Shown here one piece after another: positions 1-6,429 of a DNA stretch of 64,000 bases (position 1 is the stretch's first letter; the number at the start of each line of letters is the position of its first letter). The stretch lies in assembly GCF_003260015.1 (NCBI RefSeq), contig NZ_QCXS01000003.1, forward strand, positions 672,315-736,314, written 5' to 3'. The translations under genes were made by a program, and so were the position numbers. This stretch comes from Nakamurella deserti. GTDB lineage: Bacteria; Actinomycetota; Actinomycetes; Mycobacteriales; Nakamurellaceae. The notes below the pieces were generated by a model. The model was given only the letters and a program-made list of their open reading frames with translations, did not search any database and was not told the origin of the DNA.

Positions 1-243
1 CTGATCCCCGAGGCGCTGGGCCCGCTGATCCTCGGCTACACCTTCGTGCTGGTCGCGATCATCGACATGACCGCCGTCGCCGGTGGTCTCGGCGGCGGTG
101 GCCTCGGCCAGTTCGCGATCAGCTACGGCTACCAGCGGTTCGACTGGGAGGTGACCTGGGTCGCGGTGCTGACCATCATCGTCATCGTGCAGCTCGCCCA
201 GTTCGTCGGTAACCGGCTGGCCCGGACCGCGCTGCGCCGTTGA
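1..243 (+). CDS. metI: Methionine ABC transporter permease MetI, C-terminal part (5' end outside window)
   Basis: The reading frame is open from base 1, so only the last 80 codons are present. The encoded segment begins LIPEALGPLILG and continues through a Gly-rich VAGGLGGGGLGQFA stretch, a Y-x-R-F-D segment and a final hydrophobic helix ending in basic residues. This is the C-terminal signature of MetI, the membrane component of the MetNIQ D/L-methionine importer. The EAA-type loop that contacts the ATPase MetN lies in the first residues seen. In sulfur context it fits well: the next features are a SAM-IV riboswitch and organosulfur-utilisation genes. The missing upstream genes are expected to be metN and possibly metQ. 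Confidence 0.88.
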   Translation: MIPEALGPLILGYTFVLVAIIDMTAVAGGLGGGGLGQFAISYGYQRFDWEVTWVAVLTIIVIVQLAQFVGNRLARTALRR

Positions 244-244
244 C

Positions 245-281
245 GCGACGGTCCCGGCCGGGAACCGGTCGGGACCGTCGC
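245..281. terminator. Stem-loop terminator after metI
   Basis: A perfect 12-bp inverted repeat (GCGACGGTCCCG at 245-256 and its complement at 270-281) encloses a 13-nt loop and begins 2 nt after the metI stop codon. There is no T-tract, as is common for actinobacterial terminators. It separates metI from the riboswitch-controlled transcription unit that follows. Confidence 0.7.
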
Positions 282-311
282 CGACGGCCGTTCCAAGTGC
301 TACCTTTGCAG

Positions 312-432
312 TAGGTAATGAGTGTCGGCGACAAGCCCTGGCTGGCCGACCAGCAACCCTCTCTGGTGGTGGGGTGCTCCAGGTGACGACCCGGCCGGGT
401 CCCGTCGGTACCCGGCAAGCACAGTGGGCGGT
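312..432 (+). promoter_or_regulatory. SAM-IV riboswitch controlling the + strand sulfur operon
   Basis: The RNA carries the SAM-IV hallmarks in order: GGTAATGAGTG at the 5' side, CAGCAACCCTC (351-361), GGTGGGGTGCTCC (368-380), then a separate hairpin with arms CGGGT/ACCCG (396-413) and a downstream GGCAAGC (414-420). The order and spacing agree with known actinobacterial SAM-IV RNAs and with a second copy on the opposite strand at 13980-14098. SAM-IV RNAs bind S-adenosylmethionine and normally turn off sulfur genes when SAM is abundant. The P1 pairing is less perfect here than in the second copy. It lies about 180 nt upstream of the first monooxygenase gene, with a leader-peptide ORF in between. 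Exact ends are estimated. Confidence 0.88.
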
Positions 433-464
433 GCGCCGTTCCGAGTCGAGATGGTGGTGCGGCG

Positions 465-551
465 ATGTCGGAGACGACGGCCTTCGGGCGACGGTGGGTC
501 AGCCGCCGGCACGTCGATCTGCAGCGGGTGAGCAGCGCGCTCTGCCGGTGA
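465..551 (+). CDS. Putative regulatory leader peptide (28 aa), upstream ORF of the sulfur operon
   Basis: An ATG-started ORF of 28 codons ends in RRHVDLQRVSSALCR followed by TGA. This C-terminus is the signature of the very small actinobacterial 'putative leader peptide' family, found upstream of sulfur-assimilation and transport genes and thought to act as translated attenuators. The Cys codon is next to last. It starts about 35 nt after the SAM-IV riboswitch and ends 64 nt before the first structural gene; a GC hairpin begins 2 nt after its stop. A homologous peptide occupies the same position downstream of the second SAM-IV RNA. The start is chosen as the nearest in-frame ATG; its ribosome-binding site is weak (GAG about 14 nt upstream). 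Confidence 0.75.
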   Translation: MSETTAFGRRWVSRRHVDLQRVSSALCR

Positions 552-553
552 CG

Positions 554-569
554 CCGCGGTGGTCCGCGG
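554..569 (+). promoter_or_regulatory. Hairpin immediately after the leader-peptide stop (possible attenuator)
   Basis: CCGCGG, a TGGT tetraloop and CCGCGG form a compact stem starting 2 nt after the leader-peptide stop codon. Its position suggests that ribosome stalling at the end of the leader peptide would change whether it forms. No T-tract follows, so a Rho-dependent or translational mechanism is also possible. Confidence 0.45.
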
Positions 570-615
570 GTCCGACATCGTCTGCTGTCCCTCCCCCCTC
601 GAACGGAGCATCACC

Positions 616-1827
616 GTGCCCGCACCCCTGCACCTGGCCGTCGCCCTCGACGGCGCCGGCTGGCACCCGGCCGCCTGGCGGGAACCGGCCGCCCGGCCCG
701 CCGACCTGTTCACCGCCGGTTACTGGACCGACCTGGTCCAGGAGGCCGAGCGCGGCCTCCTCGACCTGGTGACCCTCGAGGACTCGCTCGGGCTGCAGTC
801 CACCCGGCGCGACGGCCCGGACCGTCGCACCGACCAGGTCCGTGGACGGCTCGACGCGGTCCTGGTGGCGTCCCGGGTGGCCCCCACGACCTCGGCGATC
901 GGACTGGTGCCGACCGCACAGGTCACCCACACCGAGCCGTTCCACGTCTCGAAGGCCATCGCCACCCTGGACTTCGTCAGCCGCGGCCGCGCGGGCTGGC
1001 GCCCGCAGGTGTCGGCCGCTCCGGCCGACGCCGCGCACTTCGGGCGCCGGACGGTACCGCCGGTGTTCGACGGCTCCCCCGCCGCCGCCGCAGCGGTCGA
1101 CGAGCTGTTCGCCGAGGCCGACGACCACGTCGAGGTGGTACGCCGTCTCTGGGACAGCTGGGAGGACGACGCCGAGATCCGCGACGTGGCCACCGGCCGG
1201 TTCGTCGACCGGGACAAGCTGCACCACATCGACTTCAGCGGGCGGTTCTTCAGCGTCCGCGGCCCGTCCATCGTGCCCCGTCCACCGCAGGGGCAGCCCG
1301 TCGTCGCGGCGCTGGCGCACACCGACCGGCCCTACCGCTTCGCCGCCAGGGGTGCGGATCTGGTGTTCGTCACCCCGGACAGCCGGGACGCCGCCCGCGA
1401 CATCGTCGACACGGTGCAGGGTCTGCGGGCGACCCTGGCCGCGGACGCCGGACCGCTGCGGGTGTTCGCCGACCTCGTCGTCTTCCTCGACGACGAACCC
1501 GGCGCCGCCCGTGACCGCCGGGAGCGGCTCGACGACCTGGACGGCGCTCCGTGGACCTCCGACGCGACGATCGTCACCGGCACCCCGGCCGAGCTGGCCG
1601 ATCAGCTGCAGGACTGGGCCGCCGCCGGCCTGGACGGCTTCCGGCTGCGGCCGGCGACGCTGCCGCACGACCTGCAGGCCATCACCCGCGCCGTGGTGCC
1701 CCTGCTGCAGCAGCGGGGCGTCTTCCGCCGCGCCTACGACGGCCGCACCCTGCGGGGCCGTCTCGGCCTCGACCGCCCGGTCAGCCGCTACGCCGCCACC
1801 CGCACCCCCGAGGGAGTCTCCGCATGA
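616..1827 (+). CDS. LLM-class FMN-dependent monooxygenase (first gene of sulfur operon)
   Basis: A 403-aa luciferase-like (TIM-barrel) monooxygenase that would use reduced FMN from a separate reductase. Family features include an opening HLAVALDGAG strand, an early E-x-GLLDLVTLEDS segment, the FVSRGRAGWRPQVS region where family members usually carry an S-G-R-G-W-N-like flavin-site motif, and a C-terminal FRLRPATLPHDL segment. The GTG at 616 is chosen over an in-frame start 57 nt upstream because GGAG lies 7 nt before it and homology begins there. The gene overlaps the next monooxygenase gene by ATGA, implying coupled translation. Resemblance is to the YtmO/NtaA-type enzymes of organosulfur clusters; the substrate is unknown. 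Its riboswitch and neighbours imply oxidation of a thioether or S-substituted cysteine derivative. Confidence 0.82.
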   Translation: MPAPLHLAVALDGAGWHPAAWREPAARPADLFTAGYWTDLVQEAERGLLDLVTLEDSLGLQSTRRDGPDRRTDQVRGRLDAVLVASRVAPTTSAIGLVPTAQVTHTEPFHVSKAIATLDFVSRGRAGWRPQVSAAPADAAHFGRRTVPPVFDGSPAAAAAVDELFAEADDHVEVVRRLWDSWEDDAEIRDVATGRFVDRDKLHHIDFSGRFFSVRGPSIVPRPPQGQPVVAALAHTDRPYRFAARGADLVFVTPDSRDAARDIVDTVQGLRATLAADAGPLRVFADLVVFLDDEPGAARDRRERLDDLDGAPWTSDATIVTGTPAELADQLQDWAAAGLDGFRLRPATLPHDLQAITRAVVPLLQQRGVFRRAYDGRTLRGRLGLDRPVSRYAATRTPEGVSA

Positions 1828-3194
1828 CCAAGCAGGTGCACCTCGCCGCCCATTTCCCCGGCGTCAACAACACGACGGTCTGGTCCGACCCGGCCGCCGG
1901 CAGCCACATCGAGTTCGATTCGTTCGTCCGCTTCGCCGCCGCCGCCGAACGCGGGCTCTTCGACTTCCTCTTCCTCGCCGAAGGTCTGCGGCTGCGGGAG
2001 CAGAACGGCGAGATCTACGACCTCGACGTCGTCGGCCGGCCCGACACCTTCGCCGTCCTCAGCGCGCTGGCCGCGGTGACCGAGCACCTGGGTCTGACCG
2101 GCACGATCAACTCGACCTTCAACGAGCCGTACGAGGTGGCCCGGCAGTTCGCCACCCTGGATCAGCTGTCCGGCGGCCGCGGCGCCTGGAACGTCGTGAC
2201 CTCCTGGGACGCGTTCACCGGGGAGAACTTCCGCCGCGGCGGCTTCCTCCCCGAGGATCAGCGCTACGCCCGGGCCAAGGCCTTTCTGGACGCCGCGACC
2301 GTGCTGTTCGACACCTGGGCCGCCGACGAGGTCGTCGCCGACCGGGACTCGGGCACCTTCGTCCGGTCTGCCGAGGTCGGCGACTTCACCCACCGCGACG
2401 ACCACTTCGACATCCACGGCCGCTTCACCGTCCCGCGCAGCCCGCAGGGCCGGCCCGTCGTCTTCCAGGCCGGCGATTCCGACGCCGGCCGCGAGTTCGC
2501 CGCTTCCACCGCCGACGCGATCTTCACCCGGCACGGCACCCTCGACGCCGGCAGGGCGTTCTACGCCGACGTCAAGGGGCGCCTGGGCCGCTACGGCCGG
2601 CGACCCGAGGAGCTGCTGGTGCTGCCGGCCGCGACCTTCGTCCTGGGTGACACCGACCGCGAGGCGGAGGATCTCGCCGCCGAGGTGCGTCGGTTGCAGG
2701 TCTCGGGGCAGACCGCGCTGCGCTTCGCCGAGCACGTGTGGAACCGGGACCTGTCCGATCTCGACCCGGACGGGCCGGTGCCGGAGTTCGACCCGGTCGA
2801 GGGCGAGCACACCATCGCCAAGGGACGGGCCAGCGTGCGGATGTTCGGCGACCGGCTGGCCACGGCCCGGCAGTGGCGCGAGCTCGGCGCCACCGAGCAC
2901 CTGTCGCTGCGGGACGTCGTCATCCGGCAGACGGCGCGGCAGAACTTCATCGGCAGCCCCGAGACCGTCGCGCGCACGATCAACGACTACGTGCAGGCCG
3001 ACGCGAGCGACGGGTTCATCCTGGTCCCGCACGTGACCCCGGACGGGCTGGACCCGTTCGTCGAGACGGTGGTGCCGATCCTGCAGGACTGGGGCGTCCA
3101 CCGCACCGGGTACACCGGCAGCACGCTGCGCGACAACCTCGGGCTCGCCGTCCCGGCCAGGGGTGATCGCGTCGAGCGTAGGGTCGCGTCGTGA
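1824..3194 (+). CDS. NtaA/SnaA/DszA-family FMN-dependent monooxygenase
   Basis: The 456-aa product matches the nitrilotriacetate monooxygenase component A / DszA family in length and motifs: HFPGVNNTTVWSDP near the N-terminus, a GLFDFLFLAEGLRLRE helix, the flavin-site segment LSGGRGAWNVVTSW at about residues 113-126, and the late ETVARTINDYVQADASDGF region. These enzymes use FMNH2 and O2 to split C-N or C-S bonds; Bacillus YtnJ (CmoJ), a relative, acts on N-acetyl-S-substituted cysteines. The ATG overlaps the previous stop (ATGA), and the acetyltransferase start overlaps its own stop (GTGA). A C-S bond-cleaving role in sulfur salvage is inferred from regulation and neighbours. Confidence 0.88.
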   Translation: MTKQVHLAAHFPGVNNTTVWSDPAAGSHIEFDSFVRFAAAAERGLFDFLFLAEGLRLREQNGEIYDLDVVGRPDTFAVLSALAAVTEHLGLTGTINSTFNEPYEVARQFATLDQLSGGRGAWNVVTSWDAFTGENFRRGGFLPEDQRYARAKAFLDAATVLFDTWAADEVVADRDSGTFVRSAEVGDFTHRDDHFDIHGRFTVPRSPQGRPVVFQAGDSDAGREFAASTADAIFTRHGTLDAGRAFYADVKGRLGRYGRRPEELLVLPAATFVLGDTDREAEDLAAEVRRLQVSGQTALRFAEHVWNRDLSDLDPDGPVPEFDPVEGEHTIAKGRASVRMFGDRLATARQWRELGATEHLSLRDVVIRQTARQNFIGSPETVARTINDYVQADASDGFILVPHVTPDGLDPFVETVVPILQDWGVHRTGYTGSTLRDNLGLAVPARGDRVERRVAS

Positions 3195-3940
3195 CGACCG
3201 AGACCGCCGACGTCCCCCGCACCACCACCCAGGTCCACGGTCCCGCGGATGCGAGGCTGGGTGATCCGGTGCTGGACAACCCCGCCTGGTCGGCGCTCAC
3301 CGGGCGGCACGCCCACCTCGCCGTCCGGCACGGTCTGGCCGCCCGCTACCGCTCGGACGTGGCGTTGTTCGTGGCACTCGCCGACAGCGCCGACCCGCAG
3401 GCCTGGGTGGATCTCGCGGAACTGGTCGGACCGGGCGCCACGGTGCTGCTGGCCGGCACCGGGCCGCGGCCCGGCGCGGGGTGGACCGTCGGCGAGTCCG
3501 TTCCCGGCGTGCAGCTCGTCGACCGGACCGTCGCCGCGGTGGCCGATCCCGAGGCGCTGCGGCTCGGCCCGGACGACGTCCCGGAGATGCTCGACCTCGT
3601 GGCTCGGACGAAGCCGGGGCCGTTCCTGCCGCGCACCGTCGAGCTGGGCAGCTACCTGGGGTTCCGGCACGACGGGAAGCTCACCGCGATGGCCGGCGAG
3701 CGGATCAAACCCGACGGCTGGACCGAGATCAGCGCGGTCTGCACCGATCCCGCCTACCGCGGACGCGGTCTGGGCACCCGTTTGGTGCTCGCGGTCACCG
3801 CCGGGATCCGGGAGCGCGGCGACCGGGCGCTGATGCACGCCTCGGCCGCGAACGTCGGCGCGATCGGCCTGTACCGCTCGCTGGGATTCGGACTGCGCCG
3901 CTACACGGACTTCTCGATCCTGACCTCGCCCGCGGCCTGA
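3191..3940 (+). CDS. GNAT-family N-acetyltransferase of the sulfur operon
   Basis: A 249-aa protein with a C-terminal GNAT fold. The acetyl-CoA pyrophosphate-binding motif R-G-R-G-L-G-T-R-L lies near residue 190, followed by HASAANVGAIGLYRSLGF, typical of the final GNAT strands. The first 110 residues form an extra N-terminal domain as in FR47-like acetyltransferases. GTG start overlaps the monooxygenase stop by 4 bp. In Bacillus 2-succinocysteine and S-methylcysteine salvage an acetyltransferase (SnaA) first N-acetylates the S-substituted cysteine so that a monooxygenase can act on it; the same division of labour is inferred here. The stop codon ends 3 bp before that of the convergent FMN reductase gene, leaving no room for a terminator. 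Confidence 0.82.
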   Translation: MTTETADVPRTTTQVHGPADARLGDPVLDNPAWSALTGRHAHLAVRHGLAARYRSDVALFVALADSADPQAWVDLAELVGPGATVLLAGTGPRPGAGWTVGESVPGVQLVDRTVAAVADPEALRLGPDDVPEMLDLVARTKPGPFLPRTVELGSYLGFRHDGKLTAMAGERIKPDGWTEISAVCTDPAYRGRGLGTRLVLAVTAGIRERGDRALMHASAANVGAIGLYRSLGFGLRRYTDFSILTSPAA

Positions 3941-3943
3941 CGG

Positions 3944-4435
3944 TCAGCCCGGGTCGCCCGTCGGCAGCCGCCGGCGGGCGACCTCGAGCCACGCCGCGCC
4001 GGCGTCCGGCTCCGCCCAGGCCGAGTCCAGCAGATACAGACCAGGGCTCGGGCACACCGCACCCAGCTCCACCAGCACCGGCCTGAGCGAGAGTTCCGGC
4101 GCCAACGCATGTCCGGGACCCGCCCCGAGCATCAGTGGGAACGCCGTGACCCCGTCCAGGCCGCCGGTCGGGAACAGGTCCAGGAACAGCTTCAACACGC
4201 CGGTGTAGGTCGCCTTGTACGTCGGCGACGCCACGATCAGCACGTCGGCCGCCCGCACCGCCTCGATCGCCGCGGACACGCCCGGATCGCCCCAGGCGAG
4301 CAGGCCCGGTCCGAGCGTGACGACGTCCACCACGACCTCCGCGGGAGTTCCGGTCAACCGCTCGGCGAGCAGTTCGGCGGCGGCCAGGGTGCGGGAGGCG
4401 GGCTTGAGGTTGCCGGCGACGACGGCGGTGCGCAT
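3944..4435 (-). CDS. NAD(P)H-dependent FMN reductase (last gene of - strand sulfur operon)
   Basis: The 163-aa product is a compact flavodoxin-like FMN reductase. It starts RTAVVAGNLKPASRT, the phosphate-binding loop region, and carries the family motif SPTYKATYTGVLKLFLDL at about residues 70-87. Such SsuE-like enzymes supply FMNH2 by diffusion to luciferase-like monooxygenases, of which this island has three. It is the ninth and last structural gene of the operon that begins at the SAM-IV riboswitch near 14098. A second reductase domain is fused to a GNAT domain in the same operon, so there is an apparent redundancy. Confidence 0.87.
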   Translation of the reverse strand: MRTAVVAGNLKPASRTLAAAELLAERLTGTPAEVVVDVVTLGPGLLAWGDPGVSAAIEAVRAADVLIVASPTYKATYTGVLKLFLDLFPTGGLDGVTAFPLMLGAGPGHALAPELSLRPVLVELGAVCPSPGLYLLDSAWAEPDAGAAWLEVARRRLPTGDPG

Positions 4436-4477
4436 GGTGGGAATCCGTTCTGACGGAGCGGTGCAGGCGGCGGGTTC

Positions 4478-5275
4478 TCAGACCGGGTCCGGCGTGCGCT
4501 CCCCCGCCGTGACCGGCCGGGTGACGACGTTGCCCTCGACGGGCCGCGGGCAGGTGCCGAACGCGGAGAACGCGAACGGCAGGTTGACGGTGCGGTTGAA
4601 GTCCAGGGTGACCGGCCCCGGGGTCGCGTCGAAGGTCAGCGTCCGCCAGGGCGCGGTGTCGAGTCCGTTGGTCGGGTCGTGGAACGCCAGCTGGGCCCGG
4701 CCGCCCGGACCGGACACGGCCCGCAGCCGCTGGGGCACCCCGTCGATCTCGACGTCGACCGTGCCGACCACGGTCACCACGTGGGTGAGGCCGGGCGTCG
4801 CCGCCCCGACCACCACCGGATGCGGTTGCCCGGCCAGGAACGTCCCGGTCAGCACCCATCCCGGTGTCGCCGGGTAGGCCGGCACTCCGCGGAACCGGGT
4901 CAGCGTGGGCGCGGTGCTGTCCCGGACCCGGATCGCCAGTCGTTCGCTGCGGCGGATCAGCTCGACGGCGACCGCGCCGTGCCGCAGCCAGATGTCGCTG
5001 CCGCCCTCGGGTCCGTCAGCGGTCACGGCGGCGTCCACGGTCCGGCCGGTGTCGCCGAGGGTCACCCCGGTCGTCCCGTCGGGCTCGTAGCGGGCGGTCC
5101 CGTCCGGCGTCAGCGAGAACCGGCCCGGAACCGCGGACGTGGTCGCCGGGGTGTCGGCGAGCCAGATCAGGTCGACGATCGACAGCCAGCCGTGGGGGGC
5201 GGCGAGATCGGTCTCCCGGGCGGTGTGCCACCGCTGCCAGTCGGTCTGCAGGTCCGTCGGCGTGGTGCTCGTCAT
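4478..5275 (-). CDS. DUF1684 family protein
   Basis: A 265-aa protein of the DUF1684 family. Recognisable features are WQRWHTARETDLAAPHGWLS near the N-terminus and the family's most conserved segment near the C-terminus, FSAFGTCPRPVEGNVVTRPV. No signal peptide or membrane helix is seen. The ATG at 5275 is preceded by GGAGA at proper spacing; the longer open frame upstream has no family similarity. Its function is not established. Placement between an SsuD-like monooxygenase and an FMN reductase under SAM-IV control makes a role in handling an organosulfur intermediate likely, but the reaction cannot be deduced. Confidence 0.8.
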   Translation of the reverse strand: MTSTTPTDLQTDWQRWHTARETDLAAPHGWLSIVDLIWLADTPATTSAVPGRFSLTPDGTARYEPDGTTGVTLGDTGRTVDAAVTADGPEGGSDIWLRHGAVAVELIRRSERLAIRVRDSTAPTLTRFRGVPAYPATPGWVLTGTFLAGQPHPVVVGAATPGLTHVVTVVGTVDVEIDGVPQRLRAVSGPGGRAQLAFHDPTNGLDTAPWRTLTFDATPGPVTLDFNRTVNLPFAFSAFGTCPRPVEGNVVTRPVTAGERTPDPV

Positions 5276-5310
5276 CGTGGTCTCTCCGTATCGGTCGGTG
5301 GTCGATCGTG

Positions 5311-6429
5311 TCAGGCCAGCGCGAAGGCGCTGGCGGCGGCGACGAACCGGTCCTGACGGGCATTGTCGGCCTCCCGGCGGGCGACCTCCGCCTTGACCAG
5401 CGGGATCACCTCGCGGCCGAACTCGACAGCGTCGGTGAGCAGGTCGTAGCCGCGGGCACTGAAGTGCCGCACCCCCAGGTCGTAGTAGTCCAGCAGCGCC
5501 GCAGCCACCACCTCGGGGGTGCCGACCAGCGCGGTCGAGTTGCCCGCGCCGCCGGTCGCGGCGGCGGTCGACGTCCACAGCGCGCGGTCATGCCGGTCCG
5601 CGGCGCCGGCCTGGACGAGAAGCCGCTGCGATCCCGCGTTCTCGGGAGCGCCCGGACGGCCGCGGGGGGCGTCGCGCAGCCGGTCGAGAATGCGGTGCGC
5701 CTTGTCCTCGGCCGCCGCCCGGGTCGGCGCGATGATCGGCCGGAAGGCGACCTGAATGGCCGGTCGATCGGCGCGGCCGGCGGCGGCCGCGGCGGCGTCG
5801 ACCGAGGCGATCTGCTCACGGGTACCGGCCAGCGGCTCACCCCACAGGGCGAAGACGTCGGCCTCCGCACCGCCGACCGTGTAGGCCGCGGCGGACGAAC
5901 CGCCGAAGGAGATCAACGGCCGCGGCTGGGTGGCGGGCGGGACGTCGGAGACGAAGTTCTGGATCCGGTAGTGCCGACCCACATGGTCGAACGGTGTCGG
6001 CGAGGTCCAGGCCTTCTTGAGGATCCGGATGTACTCGCGGGTGCGGTCGTAGCGCTCGTCCTTGGGCAGGTGGTCGCCCTCGGCGGCCTGGTCGGCGGTG
6101 GAACCGCCGGTGATGATGTGGATCTGGACCCGGCCACCGCTGGCCTGGTCGAGAGTGGCCAGCGACGTGGCGGCGTAGGTGGGCGCCGAGACGTTGGGCC
6201 GGTGCGCGACGACCAGGCGGATGGCGTCGGTGTCGGCGGCGACCAGCGCCGCCGCCTGCGACGGGTCCGGAGAACTCGACGAATAGGCGAACAACAGCCG
6301 ATCCCAGCCGTTCTCCTCGTGCGCCCGGGCCAGTCGGACGGTGTACGAGCGGTCGAAGGCGGCGCCGCTGCGCGGCGAGATCTCGGTGCCGTCGTGGGTG
6401 GCTCCGATGCCGAGGAAGTCAACGGGCAT
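5311..6429 (-). CDS. SsuD-like FMNH2-dependent alkanesulfonate/organosulfur monooxygenase
   Basis: The 372-aa enzyme has the length and motifs of the SsuD family: a start of MPVDFLGIGATHDGTE, the segment LDQASGGRVQIHIITGGSTA, then E-G-D-H-L-P-K-D-E-R-Y-D-R-T-R-E-Y and the HYRIQNFVSDVPP region. SsuD oxidises alkanesulfonates with FMNH2 and O2 to an aldehyde and sulfite. Related enzymes act on dimethylsulfone or other sulfur compounds, so the substrate is open. Start 6429 is chosen by homology; its ribosome-binding site is weak, and the gene overlaps the upstream flavoprotein gene by 11 bp, suggesting translational coupling. Confidence 0.87.
   Translation of the reverse strand: MPVDFLGIGATHDGTEISPRSGAAFDRSYTVRLARAHEENGWDRLLFAYSSSSPDPSQAAALVAADTDAIRLVVAHRPNVSAPTYAATSLATLDQASGGRVQIHIITGGSTADQAAEGDHLPKDERYDRTREYIRILKKAWTSPTPFDHVGRHYRIQNFVSDVPPATQPRPLISFGGSSAAAYTVGGAEADVFALWGEPLAGTREQIASVDAAAAAAGRADRPAIQVAFRPIIAPTRAAAEDKAHRILDRLRDAPRGRPGAPENAGSQRLLVQAGAADRHDRALWTSTAAATGGAGNSTALVGTPEVVAAALLDYYDLGVRHFSARGYDLLTDAVEFGREVIPLVKAEVARREADNARQDRFVAAASAFALA

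Noticed and set aside
842-2650. A 602-codon open frame on the + strand
   Set aside because: It is out of frame with the two monooxygenase genes and almost entirely Arg/Ser/Pro/Thr, a codon-shift shadow.
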